Positions 8,278 through 16,405 of a DNA stretch of 64,000 bases are shown in pieces. The notes beneath the pieces are model-generated. The model worked only from the letters and a program-made list of their open reading frames with translations. It was not told where the DNA came from and made no database searches. Origin of the DNA: Terribacillus sp. FSL K6-0262. Its GTDB lineage: Bacteria > Bacillota > Bacilli > Bacillales > Amphibacillaceae. The stretch spans positions 496,001-560,000 of the forward strand of contig NZ_CP150277.1 of the NCBI RefSeq assembly GCF_037977385.1, read 5' to 3'. A program made the translations under genes and the position numbers. Every line of letters begins with the position of its first letter. The first letter of the stretch is position 1.

Positions 8278-8850
8278 AGAGAATGAGCGTAAGTAGCAGA
8301 TTGAACTGCAAACATCCTATATCTATATTTAAAGTTAATGATGAGCTCTTTTTAATATATTTAGAACACTGTTAAATTTCACTTACCTTTATTTAACACT
8401 ATATCTACCGCCATATTCCTTGATACCTATACATTTCCATGTTGTAAACATATTTAATCATCACCACATCATTAAAAACATACCTTAATTATTCACGCAA
8501 CTTACAAGATAGTAATAATACCCTCACTTTTAAAGAAAACAAAGGACTGGTTATACGAGGACAAGCTAACTTACTTTTTGAATTGTGTATTTAATACTTT
8601 CGGTAATATAAGCAATACTTGAATTGTAATTCGGCAATACACGTGTCTTAGTATCCCTCGATGCTTATAAAACCGAGTGACTGCTCCCAAAAACCCTTGA
8701 TATCAATGGTTTTCTCAATTTCTTTCACTTTTCATTATTTAATCTTGAAAGTTTTTTCGGTAATGTAAGTAGTATTCATTTTTTATCCTCGGTAATACAA
8801 GCAGCTAAAATTTGTGGCGGATAAAATTCAATCATTCTTTTGGACAATTT
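8278..8850. repeat. Gene-free island boundary with degenerate CGGTAAT repeats
   Basis: No gene is supported in this AT-rich stretch of about 570 bases. Four related segments appear in the same orientation: CGGTAATATAAGCAATACT from 8601, CGGCAATACACGTGTC from 8632, CGGTAATGTAAGTAGTATT from 8758 and CGGTAATACAAGCAGCT from 8790. They lie between the chromosomal ythAB operon and the end of the serine recombinase operon, where an island end or recombinase binding site would be expected. Confidence 0.4.
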
Positions 8851-8881
8851 AAAAGGTCGTTCTTTTAAAGAACGACCTTAA
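8851..8881 (-). terminator. Terminator of the serine recombinase operon
   Basis: AAGGTCGTTC and GAACGACCTT form a perfect ten-base stem with a short loop, and the minus strand continues with a T-rich tail. It lies three bases after the stop of the recombinase gene ending at 8884. Confidence 0.75.
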
Positions 8882-8883
8882 TT

Positions 8884-10500
8884 TTATGGTGATACAATTC
8901 CTTTGGTCTCTTCACTTAAAGAATTCATATAATCCTCAATCTCAACGAATGGCGTTAATCTGTAATCAACCTGAATACCTGTTCTTTCAACATTGTAAGA
9001 AACCCAATTTAAAACTAACCTCAAGAATGCTCTCTTTTCTCTTGAAGAGTATTCATTGATATCCCTGGAAAACCGCATTACCTTTTCTTCAAAGAAACAT
9101 TCAGCAGGTAGTTTTTGTAACTTAAGGGATACCATTTCAGCTTCCTTTTTCTCCAACTCTATCTTATCAATTGCAGAAGAAATGATACGAGTATACCTTC
9201 CTTCCATTACACTTAACTTGTATCTTAGTTTCTGCAAATCCTCATTAATTTTCTCTATTCTATTTTTAAGATTCTTCGCCCATTGAGTTATGGTTTGATT
9301 ATAAACATCCTTGTAATTATATAAAGATCCATTCCATCTTGAAGACAGATTGGCAATAACCTTAGACTCAAGATCTTCTTTATCAACATTATATTTACAG
9401 TTGACACAACTATAATAGTTGTACTGCTTTTTTGATCCCGATGGCGTCGCATTCTTGGTTGCGAGGGTCCTACCGCATTTCATACACTTAACTATCCCCT
9501 TTAAGATAAAGGGACTATTAAAACGGCCTCTTAAAGACTTATCTTTCCTGAACGATTGTGTAATCTCCCATACTTCCTCACTAATCAATGCGGGATGGTG
9601 ATTCTGGAAAAGGCTAATCTGTTCTAACTGCTTCCTTTTACTATTATGGTACCCAGTACGTGCATTCCAAGTCATATCACCAATATACCAGCGATTATTG
9701 AGGATATAGCGTACACTGGAATCCTCCCATTTTTCGTTATTGTTTGGGGAGAGAACAGGAGATTTGCTTAGAAGAAGAGCAATATCCTTATCGCTATATC
9801 CGTTACTATATAAATGAAAGATTAGTACCACTACTTTAGCTTCATCATTTGGTACTAGTTCCTCTCTTGTCCCGCTGCTGTAACTATAACCAAAGGGTGC
9901 CTTTGACCCTGGTCGCTTTGGTTTCTCTCTTTCTAATATAGATTTGATATATGATTTCGCTGTATTCGATTTTTTCTCTGATTCACTATGAGCTCTTACA
10001 ACTTTATATTGTGTTATAGGATCGTTAGGATCCCATTCCGTTTCATCTAAGCTTGAAAAGAATTTAAACCCGTTACGGAATGATTTTATCGTTACATATA
10101 TATCATTAATATCAGTAATAGAGCGGGATATTCTTGACTCATCATAAAAAAATAAAGCTTGAGCTGTCTCATTTGCCTCTATAAACTTTATCATTTCAGT
10201 AGCACTCTTACGGTTATAAACCATTGTATGATACGCTGAAGTAGCTTTATCAATAAATAACACTAAAGAGAGATAGCCTTCTTTTTTCGCCTTACTCACT
10301 ATATATCTTAGTTGGATTTCTAAAGAATGCTTATCAGATTGTTTTTGATCAGACCACCGTATATAAGCAATCCCCAAAGGATATAAATTTGTCTTGTCCT
10401 CTGAAGTTACTATATTAAGATCTGGCAAATCTATAGCTATATCTGTGTGAAGGTTAATTCCATTATAGAGATAGTTATAATTAAAGAATAATTGCTGCAT
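8884..10500 (-). CDS. Large serine recombinase B
   Basis: The start was set at MQQLFFNYNY because AGGAGGAG lies eight bases upstream; the product is 538 residues. A roughly 40-residue N-terminal extension precedes a resolvase domain whose nucleophile is Ser50 in AYIRWSDQ. A Recombinase domain follows, with the typical APFGYSYSSG segment near residue 205. A zinc ribbon (CMKC and CVNC) spans residues of about 355-390, and a coiled coil follows. Enzymes of this class cut and rejoin att sites. The gene overlaps the upstream recombinase gene by 20 bases, so the two proteins are made together, as with the CcrA/CcrB pair of SCC elements (466 and 538 residues here). I do not claim that it is CcrB. 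Confidence 0.85.
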   Translation of the reverse strand: MQQLFFNYNYLYNGINLHTDIAIDLPDLNIVTSEDKTNLYPLGIAYIRWSDQKQSDKHSLEIQLRYIVSKAKKEGYLSLVLFIDKATSAYHTMVYNRKSATEMIKFIEANETAQALFFYDESRISRSITDINDIYVTIKSFRNGFKFFSSLDETEWDPNDPITQYKVVRAHSESEKKSNTAKSYIKSILEREKPKRPGSKAPFGYSYSSGTREELVPNDEAKVVVLIFHLYSNGYSDKDIALLLSKSPVLSPNNNEKWEDSSVRYILNNRWYIGDMTWNARTGYHNSKRKQLEQISLFQNHHPALISEEVWEITQSFRKDKSLRGRFNSPFILKGIVKCMKCGRTLATKNATPSGSKKQYNYYSCVNCKYNVDKEDLESKVIANLSSRWNGSLYNYKDVYNQTITQWAKNLKNRIEKINEDLQKLRYKLSVMEGRYTRIISSAIDKIELEKKEAEMVSLKLQKLPAECFFEEKVMRFSRDINEYSSREKRAFLRLVLNWVSYNVERTGIQVDYRLTPFVEIEDYMNSLSEETKGIVSP

Positions 10501-11881
10501 TGTCAATCTCCTCCTGTACATAGTCTCCAAAATTACACAACATCCTTATGAAATCTTCACTTACTTCTATAGATGAAATGAAAAACTGAATTAGAATTTT
10601 CGTATTAGTAACTTGTAATCTTTTCTTCAGATGATCCCTTACAATTTCAGCTAAATCAGATAACTCCATCTTTGCTTCTTTTAATCGAATGAGTTGCTGA
10701 TCGATTTCATCAATCTGGTTCATTAAATCTTTTTCAGAGAGTAATAGATTATCACTTATTTCATCTCTCATAATATTCCTGACTATCTTGTTGTGGAGTT
10801 TATCTACTTCTATTCTTTTGTTATTTTTTAACGTGTTCAATTGCTTTTGTAATTCTACTATTACTGCATTACATTCTTTGTACACTTCTTTTAGATTTAA
10901 ATTTGATACATAAGAGCGCAGCTTTACCTCTACTTCTTCTAATAGTGCTTGACGTGTTATTGTAATTTCTTTATGTTTTCTCCTGCAGTAGAATACTGCA
11001 GGATTGGACAATGTTCTTCTTCTACTCATACTTCTTTTGCAAATCGCGCATTCTGGAATAATTATATTTTCTTTTGAATATTCCTCGAGTGCGTTATAAA
11101 TTATGTCTCTGTTTTTCTCTAGTTTAAACTGTACCTTATTAAAATCAGCCACTGACACTAATTCTTCTACGTGATCCAATCTTTGTAACTTACCGTTAAT
11201 ATCCGCACAACCAGCGAAAAAAGGGTTTCTTAAATATTTCATAATTCTCAAGTAATCTTTACTTCTTAACTCGGCGGCGAAATTTTCTATTACTTTGAGT
11301 ACCTCTAATCCATCGCTCGACTTTATAAAAGACTCGTAAAGTCTTCTTAGAAAATCACTGTCTTTATTGGCAATAAATTTAACCTTATCTTTGGTGGTTA
11401 TTACTCTCTCAAAACCATAAACTTGTGTCGGGCGAATTTTTCTTGCGTCACGTGAACGATTTGCAATATTGCGGCCATCCATTTGAGTAAAGATGCCGTG
11501 CATGCCTTCGGAGTCTACATCAACAGTATAAGGACTTTGTTCAACTGCAGTAAAAACTACTTCGACTTTGTGCTTGTTTAGAAGCTTTATAATATTCATA
11601 TATTCATAAAAATTTCTTGCCAATCTGTCTCTCGAATAGACTACTACTATTGAAATATTACCTGCTTCAACCTGTGCAAGTAATTTCTTTAGTTCAGGTC
11701 TTTTCTTAATTTCTACCTTATTCGCAGAAACAGCAAAATCATTAAAGAATTCAATATTCGTTAGATTGTTAGAAGCTACATAGTTCTTAGCTAATTTTAG
11801 TTGCATCGCCACACTTTGACCTCTGCTACTAACTCTAGTGTAAATAGCTACTTTTCCCTTTCGAAATGCATTATGTATCAT
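10481..11881 (-). CDS. Large serine recombinase A
   Basis: The 466-residue product starts MIHNAFRKGKVAIYTRVSSRGQS with the resolvase nucleophile at Ser18. VVVYSRDRLARN (residues 80-91) is the conserved Arg-containing block of the catalytic site. The zinc ribbon is irregular: CAIC is present but the second pair reads YCRRKH, so one ligand may be His. A long coiled-coil region fills the C-terminal third. The region after the catalytic core lacks the usual GxxPfGY loop and reads RPTQVYGFERV instead, so the protein may need recombinase B as partner. It overlaps the 62-residue gene upstream by 11 bases and recombinase B downstream by 20 bases. Confidence 0.82.
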   Translation of the reverse strand: MIHNAFRKGKVAIYTRVSSRGQSVAMQLKLAKNYVASNNLTNIEFFNDFAVSANKVEIKKRPELKKLLAQVEAGNISIVVVYSRDRLARNFYEYMNIIKLLNKHKVEVVFTAVEQSPYTVDVDSEGMHGIFTQMDGRNIANRSRDARKIRPTQVYGFERVITTKDKVKFIANKDSDFLRRLYESFIKSSDGLEVLKVIENFAAELRSKDYLRIMKYLRNPFFAGCADINGKLQRLDHVEELVSVADFNKVQFKLEKNRDIIYNALEEYSKENIIIPECAICKRSMSRRRTLSNPAVFYCRRKHKEITITRQALLEEVEVKLRSYVSNLNLKEVYKECNAVIVELQKQLNTLKNNKRIEVDKLHNKIVRNIMRDEISDNLLLSEKDLMNQIDEIDQQLIRLKEAKMELSDLAEIVRDHLKKRLQVTNTKILIQFFISSIEVSEDFIRMLCNFGDYVQEEIDNAAIIL

Positions 11882-12059
11882 TTTGATTTTCTCCTTTAGA
11901 AATTTGATAAAAATCTGGTGACATTAACTCCGCCTGGAGATCTAAGTCGATATCCAATTCTTTAATAATTGTTCGATATATAATCATTCTGATGAAATGA
12001 AATGATTCTTTTGTTAGTTCTTCGTTTGTTGTTACTTTTAGTATCTTTATTTCAGACAT
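11871..12059 (-). CDS. Small acidic protein of the recombinase operon
   Basis: The 62-residue product begins MSEIKILKVTTNEELTKESF. The start was chosen because GAGAGGAG lies eight bases upstream; a longer frame beginning at 12101 has no such site. The protein is predicted to be helical and ends in an acidic, polar tail. I do not recognise the family. Its position, translationally coupled to two serine recombinases, suggests a recombination directionality factor or accessory subunit, but this is inferred from context only. Confidence 0.65.
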   Translation of the reverse strand: MSEIKILKVTTNEELTKESFHFIRMIIYRTIIKELDIDLDLQAELMSPDFYQISKGENQNDT

Positions 12060-12121
12060 AAATCTTCTCCTCTCTAATACTTTTAAGACAAGTATTGGCA
12101 TAGAGGGGGATTTATAAACTA

Positions 12122-12244
12122 TTAATCTATATTAAGCTCCAATTGTATTTCTATAGTTTCTGCTTTATTTATCGGCACTACTATTTCGTATGTATTTTCT
12201 TTTTTCAGTAAGTTTTCCTCAATAAGATTAATTAAGCTTTTCAT
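12122..12244 (-). CDS. Predicted 40-residue protein
   Basis: The minus strand reads ATG at 12242-12244 preceded by GGGGGAT and ends with TAA at 12122-12124. The product MKSLINLIEENLLKKENTYE and its acidic tail form an amphipathic helix followed by a strand-rich end (IVVPINKAETIEIQLELNID). The start lies inside the previous gene, so the two are coupled. No family is recognised. It is counted as a gene because of the ribosome binding site and the tight overlap. Confidence 0.5.
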   Translation of the reverse strand: MKSLINLIEENLLKKENTYEIVVPINKAETIEIQLELNID

Positions 12245-12362
12245 TTTTATCCCCCAGAATATCAACCATAAAATCTTGAATGACCTTTTTATTGACGCCA
12301 GCCTCTTCTGATACCTTTAAGATTGCTTCAATCCATTCTTTGCTCACATTTAGATCACTCAA
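12228..12362 (-). CDS. SinI-like antirepressor-type small protein
   Basis: The frame starts with TTG at 12360-12362, eight bases after AAGGGGAG, and gives 44 residues. The segment SKEWIEAILKVSEEAGVNKK, continuing VIQDFM, matches the SinI domain pattern (D/S-x-EW-x-x-L-I-x-x-A-x-x-x-G-x-x-x-x-x-I-x-x-F). In B. subtilis that helix-turn-helix hairpin binds SinR and prevents DNA binding. No XRE/SinR-type partner is encoded near it, so it may act on a host SinR-like regulator, or it may be a stand-alone dimerisation module for the recombinase operon it heads. The match is by eye and by pattern only. Confidence 0.55.
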   Translation of the reverse strand: MSDLNVSKEWIEAILKVSEEAGVNKKVIQDFMVDILGDKNEKLN

Positions 12363-12431
12363 TTGATATCTCCCCTTAATAAAACTAGATAATAAGTTAT
12401 ATTGCGATATTTTTTGATTTTCAAGGGGTAA

Positions 12432-12458
12432 ATAAAAAAATATCGCCTTAGGCGATAT
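12432..12458 (-). terminator. Terminator built around the stop codon of the 208-residue gene
   Basis: On the minus strand, ATATCGCC, the TAA stop codon as the three-base loop, and GGCGATAT are followed by seven T. The gene and its terminator therefore share sequence. Confidence 0.8.
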
Positions 12459-13074
12459 AATCTTCGTAAAAACTGCATAGCGCCAGTACTTCAGCGCCTG
12501 CTAATTTTTTTTTGTATTTTTTAAACTCTAAGTCTCGGTCAGTACTGAATCGGGGTGAATTATTACATATCCTCTTTAATTTATAAGCAGCTCGACGGTT
12601 GTGCTCCTCTATATCACAGCTTATAAAACGAAATTGTCCGCACTTTTTTTGGTGGTATTCAACAAAATATCGAATTAAGTTAGGCTTACTAACAAATCCC
12701 CAGTTTAAGAATTGTTTTTGAGTAGGATTCTGGTTAGCAAAAGTAACGTCGACTTTCTTTAGTTTTCCACACTTTGTTCTAAGTAAGCGGCGGCCACTAG
12801 AATCAACCACTTCAAGAAAAAAATCTGTATAAGATATTTTATTTCCTAAAATTTGTTGACCTGGTCCTTCTGTATACACCTGTGAGAAAGAGACATTCTC
12901 TTTAAGATTAATCAAATAGTTACTCCAGTCTATAAAATAGAATGTCTTCCTAGCAGGGAATGAATTACTGTCTAGTGTTTCTCTAACAGACACCCAAACA
13001 ATTAAATCTGTACTTACAAAATAACCCTGAGAATTTATTATAAACTCTCGCTTTCTTTCTTTACTCCATTCCAT
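12448..13074 (-). CDS. Unknown 208-residue island protein
   Basis: The start was set at MEWSKERKREF, since AGGGGGAA lies seven bases upstream; the frame extends further to 13119 without such a site. The product is soluble and basic, with no signal peptide or membrane helix. It has several strand-rich segments (SYTDFFLEVVDSSGRRLLRT) and a Lys/Arg-rich C-terminus (RRAAYKLKRICNN). I considered a TnsA-like nuclease fold because of the strand and basic pattern, but the required acidic and QxK catalytic residues are not clear. It is transcribed as a separate unit upstream of the small-gene/recombinase operon and away from the repeat array. Confidence 0.65.
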   Translation of the reverse strand: MEWSKERKREFIINSQGYFVSTDLIVWVSVRETLDSNSFPARKTFYFIDWSNYLINLKENVSFSQVYTEGPGQQILGNKISYTDFFLEVVDSSGRRLLRTKCGKLKKVDVTFANQNPTQKQFLNWGFVSKPNLIRYFVEYHQKKCGQFRFISCDIEEHNRRAAYKLKRICNNSPRFSTDRDLEFKKYKKKLAGAEVLALCSFYEDYIA

Positions 13075-13173
13075 TCTTACATTCCCCCTGTTCTTAGAAC
13101 AGTTATTTTCCAAGAACAAAAGATTTATACCTAACTTTCACCCTCCATATTATTTTCCAAGCTTTTTGAAAAA

Positions 13174-13394
13174 GTTTTTTCCACTTCTTATTTTGGTGGT
13201 TCTATCATTATAAGCAGAACTTTGCTAAAAAGTTTTTTCCACTTCTTATTTCGATGGTTCTATCATTATAAGCAGAGCTTTGCTAAAAAAGTTTTTTCCA
13301 CTTCTTATTTCGATAGTTCTATCATTAGAAGCAGAGCTTTAATAAAAAAGTTTTTTCCACTTCTTATTTTGATGGTTCTATCATTATAAGCAGA
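13174..13394. repeat. Four tandem 59-bp repeats
   Basis: Units begin at 13174, 13232, 13291 and 13350 (spacing 58, 59, 59); the last is cut short. Each contains GTTTTTTCCACTTCTTATTT, a GG or GA-TGGTT segment, and CTATCATTATAAGCAGAG, then an imperfect palindrome AGCAGAGCTTTGCT at the junction. Differences between units are single bases. The array sits between the divergent 208-residue gene and the excisionase-integrase genes. This is a position for iterons, operators or arm-type recombinase sites. No unique spacers lie between units, so it is not a CRISPR array. Confidence 0.9.
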
Positions 13395-13463
13395 AGAATA
13401 ATTCGATTTTTATTAGAAGAAAATTTTTACAATCAACTAATTAGTACAAAAAGGAGTATATAA

Positions 13464-13649
13464 ATGAACAAGAATTACGAAGATTACCCTATGATACTCT
13501 CCGCTGAAGATGTCGCGGACATACTAAAAGTCTCAAAATCAACAGCCTATGCTCTTATGAACGCTCCCGGTTTTCCTCTAATCAAGCTCAATGGTACAAA
13601 TAGAGTAAAAAGGGTCTTAAAAGATAAATTCATTGAATATATCAGTTGA
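13464..13649 (+). CDS. Excisionase-like helix-turn-helix protein
   Basis: The 61-residue product contains LSAEDVADILKVSKSTAYAL, the MerR-like winged helix of the HTH_17/excisionase family, followed by a short wing FPLIKLNGTNRVKR. An AAGGAG site lies seven bases before the ATG. Its place just upstream of a tyrosine integrase is typical of Xis in ICE and phage modules. It probably binds near the att sites or the 59-bp repeats to steer excision, and may also regulate transcription. Confidence 0.75.
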   Translation: MNKNYEDYPMILSAEDVADILKVSKSTAYALMNAPGFPLIKLNGTNRVKRVLKDKFIEYIS

Positions 13650-13704
13650 ATATTGTCAAACCTGCAATTATTACTCTATTAATCTATTAAGGTGGTCAAT
13701 ATTT

Positions 13705-14847
13705 ATGAAAGGTCATATTTATAAACGCGGCAAGACATATACGTACGTTATTGACGTTGGGAGAGATCCTGAAACCGGACAAAGAAAGCAAAAATCCAAG
13801 GGTGGCTTTCAGAAAAAGAAAGAGGCAGAACAAGCTTTACGAAAGGCTTTAGATGTATTAGAAAAAGAAGACTTTCACTCACCATCAAAAGAGAACTTTT
13901 CAATTTTTATGCAAAAGTGGCTCAATACACATTACAGATTTCGGGTTAGTGAAACAACTATAAGCATAAGCACTTATACGATTAACAAACACCTTCTTAA
14001 CAATAATCCATTTCTAAACAAACAAATTTCTAAAATAACCACTAGGGATATAGACAATTTTTACGGATATAAACTCAATGAAGGTCTTTCAACAAGTACA
14101 GTTCGTAAGCTGCATAACTTACTGAATAAGGCCCTAGGACAAGCACAAAAATGGAATATGATTATTTCAAATCCTGTAGCAAGTGCTGATCCTCCTTCTA
14201 TAAAAAAGGCAGAATTCCTGATATGGAATTCTGCTGACATCAATAAGTTCTTAACAACCATAAGAAATGAGCGGCTATATATTTTATTCTTTTTGGCAAT
14301 TCATACCGGAATGCGTAAAGGTGAACTCTTAGCCCTTAGATGGGCTGATATTGATTTAGAAAGAAGAGTTATAAATGTAAGACGCTCACTGTCCAATATT
14401 CCTGGTAAGGGATACTTACACAAAGAATTAAAGACTAAAAAATCCAAAAGAAATATAACCATCAGTGAAGACGTTGCAGAAACTCTTCTTCAACATAAAA
14501 AAGAACAAGAGAAAATTATTGAGCTATTTGGAAATGCTTATGTAGAAAATGACCTTATAATATGCACTAATGAAGGTAAAGAGCAAGATTTGCGTAATGT
14601 AACAAGGGTGATGAAAAGATTAATCCAAGAAGCCGGAGTGTCCAAAATTAGATTTCACGATTTGAGACATACCCACGCCTCTATTCTTCTATCTGAAGGT
14701 ATAGACGTTGTAGAGGTTTCTAGTCGATTAGGCCACACAAATCCGAGAACGACATTGGAGACTTATGCGCACTTAGTCCCAAATAAGAATAACAATGCTG
14801 CTGACCGTTTTAGTAAGGCATTGAGCAAAGATCTATTTATGGAATGA
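13705..14847 (+). CDS. Tyrosine integrase (site-specific recombinase)
   Basis: The start was set at MKGHIYKRGKTYTYVIDVGR because AAGGTGG lies nine bases upstream; a longer frame begins at 13633. The 380-residue protein has an N-terminal arm-binding AP2-like domain (to residue 55), a SAM-like core-binding domain (about 60-160) and the catalytic domain. Visible catalytic residues are Arg204 (TGMRKGE), His318 and Arg321 (HDLRHTHAS), His344 (LGHTNPRTT) and Tyr354 (ETYAHL), with a Lys near 244. It is the Tn916/phage class that often inserts at tRNA 3' ends, which fits the tRNA-Val gene 2.9 kb downstream. Confidence 0.93.
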   Translation: MKGHIYKRGKTYTYVIDVGRDPETGQRKQKSKGGFQKKKEAEQALRKALDVLEKEDFHSPSKENFSIFMQKWLNTHYRFRVSETTISISTYTINKHLLNNNPFLNKQISKITTRDIDNFYGYKLNEGLSTSTVRKLHNLLNKALGQAQKWNMIISNPVASADPPSIKKAEFLIWNSADINKFLTTIRNERLYILFFLAIHTGMRKGELLALRWADIDLERRVINVRRSLSNIPGKGYLHKELKTKKSKRNITISEDVAETLLQHKKEQEKIIELFGNAYVENDLIICTNEGKEQDLRNVTRVMKRLIQEAGVSKIRFHDLRHTHASILLSEGIDVVEVSSRLGHTNPRTTLETYAHLVPNKNNNAADRFSKALSKDLFME

Positions 14848-14945
14848 AGGAAAAAAATTCACAAAACACCTTCTCTTTTATTATTAAAAGCTATATCCTA
14901 ATACCAAAGATAGGAAAAAAGACATAATTAGAGAGAAGGAACACT

Positions 14946-16382
14946 GTGAAGAAGTTCGATTTGAATATCGAAAAGGTTTTAGAACATTGGTCTATAGCCC
15001 ACGCCTTAAGAGAGATTATTGCAAATGCACTTGATGAATCTATATTAAGTAACACTAAGCAGCCGCTCATACAAAAGGACAACAATGGCTTGTGGCATAT
15101 TAAAGATTATGGCCGCGGTCTAAGATATGAGCATCTCACTCAAAACGAGAATACAGAAAAAACAGAGAATCCAAATAAGGTTATTGGAAAGTTCGGCGTA
15201 GGTTTGAAAGATGCACTAGCTACTTTTGATCGGCGGCAGATTGGGGTCTTAATTCACTCCAAGTACAGCGATATTACTATTGAAAAGGCTCCAAAAGATG
15301 ACTTTGAAGATGTTGTAACATTGCACGCTATTGTAAAAGAACCGACTAATCCTGAAATGGTTGGTACAGAATTTATCTTCTCGGGTCTGCAAGATAGCGA
15401 TATAAATGATGCAAAGGACTTCTTTCTACTTTACTCTGGTGACAAACTTATTGAAGAAACTAAATATGGTTCTATATATGTTAGTCGTAAAAAGAGCGCC
15501 AGAATATATGTAAATGGAATATGTGTAGCAGAAGAGGAGAACTTCTTGTTCAGCTACAATATTACATCTCCTACAAAGAAACTCCTACAATCTCTAAACA
15601 GAGAAAGAAGTAATGTTGGCAGAAGCGCTTATACTGACAGAGTTAAATCAATATTGCTTGAGTGTACAAGCAACGAATCTGCTGAACTACTAGTTGATGA
15701 CTTACAGAATATGCAAACGGGTGTAACGCGCGATGAATTGCAATGGATAGACGTGCAGCTTCACGCCTGTAAAATACTTAGTAGTAAGGAAAAGGTATTG
15801 TTCTTGACCGCGTATGACTTGATGGATGGCGGCAAATATATAGATTACGCTAAAGAAGAAGATATTCGGATAGTAACGGTTCCGGACAATCTTGCGCTAA
15901 GGCTCCAATCCAGTAAAGACTTAAATGGCAAGGAATTCCGTAATTTAGATGTTTTCGCCGCTGAATGGAATCAGAATTTTGAGTTTAAGCTAGTCGATTA
16001 TAAAAAGCTTAGTAATAAGGAAAAAGAAGTGTTCGATCATAAAGACACTATTTTAAACTGGTTCCCACATCAAAGAAAAGCAGTAAAAACGATTGTTATT
16101 TCTGAGACAATGCGGCCGGATAATTACAGCGGAGACGATGCACTGGGTTTATGGGAACCTGCTAATAAACGAATAATCATTAAACGTAGTCAACTTTCGA
16201 ATATCCAAGCATTTACTGGAACATTTTTGCACGAGCTTGTTCACGCATTTACTGGAACAGATGATGTGACACTTGAATTTGAGCAGGAACTAACCAGAAT
16301 GCTAGGTATAATAAGTCAGATGACCCTTAATACAAACAAGAAAAAAGAGTCATTCATCAGACGTTATTTTAGAAAACAATAA
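14946..16382 (+). CDS. GHKL ATPase fused to a HExxH metallopeptidase-like domain
   Basis: The GTG start follows a GAGAAGGA site; the product is 478 residues. The N-terminal 115 residues carry all three Bergerat-fold motifs: the N box Glu23-Asn27 with Asp30 (ALREIIANALDE), the G1 box Asp54-x-Gly56-x-Gly58 (KDYGRGL) and the G2 box (IGKFGVGLKDAL, 80-91). The last 60 residues hold HELVH at 429-433 and a glutamate-rich segment (TLEFEQEL) that could give the third zinc ligand, as in zincins. The middle 250 residues are of unknown fold. The coupling resembles Hsp90/MORC-type ATP clamps linked to a protease. It forms an apparent operon with the RES gene 23 bases downstream. Function is inferred: ATP-driven sensor or protease in a defence pair. 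Confidence 0.8.
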   Translation: MKKFDLNIEKVLEHWSIAHALREIIANALDESILSNTKQPLIQKDNNGLWHIKDYGRGLRYEHLTQNENTEKTENPNKVIGKFGVGLKDALATFDRRQIGVLIHSKYSDITIEKAPKDDFEDVVTLHAIVKEPTNPEMVGTEFIFSGLQDSDINDAKDFFLLYSGDKLIEETKYGSIYVSRKKSARIYVNGICVAEEENFLFSYNITSPTKKLLQSLNRERSNVGRSAYTDRVKSILLECTSNESAELLVDDLQNMQTGVTRDELQWIDVQLHACKILSSKEKVLFLTAYDLMDGGKYIDYAKEEDIRIVTVPDNLALRLQSSKDLNGKEFRNLDVFAAEWNQNFEFKLVDYKKLSNKEKEVFDHKDTILNWFPHQRKAVKTIVISETMRPDNYSGDDALGLWEPANKRIIIKRSQLSNIQAFTGTFLHELVHAFTGTDDVTLEFEQELTRMLGIISQMTLNTNKKKESFIRRYFRKQ

Positions 16383-16405
16383 AAAATTAAAGGGGTTCAC
16401 AATGT

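Noticed and set aside
8884..11881. SCCmec-type ccrAB
   Set aside because: The sizes and adjacency resemble CcrA/CcrB, but the sequences lack clear Ccr-specific blocks; only the general serine recombinase class is supported.
12448..13074. TnsA-like transposition endonuclease
   Set aside because: The strand pattern is suggestive, but I cannot place the acidic and QxK catalytic residues, and there is no TnsB/TnsC partner.
13174..13394. CRISPR array
   Set aside because: The units are contiguous 58-59 bp repeats without unique spacers, and no cas gene is nearby.
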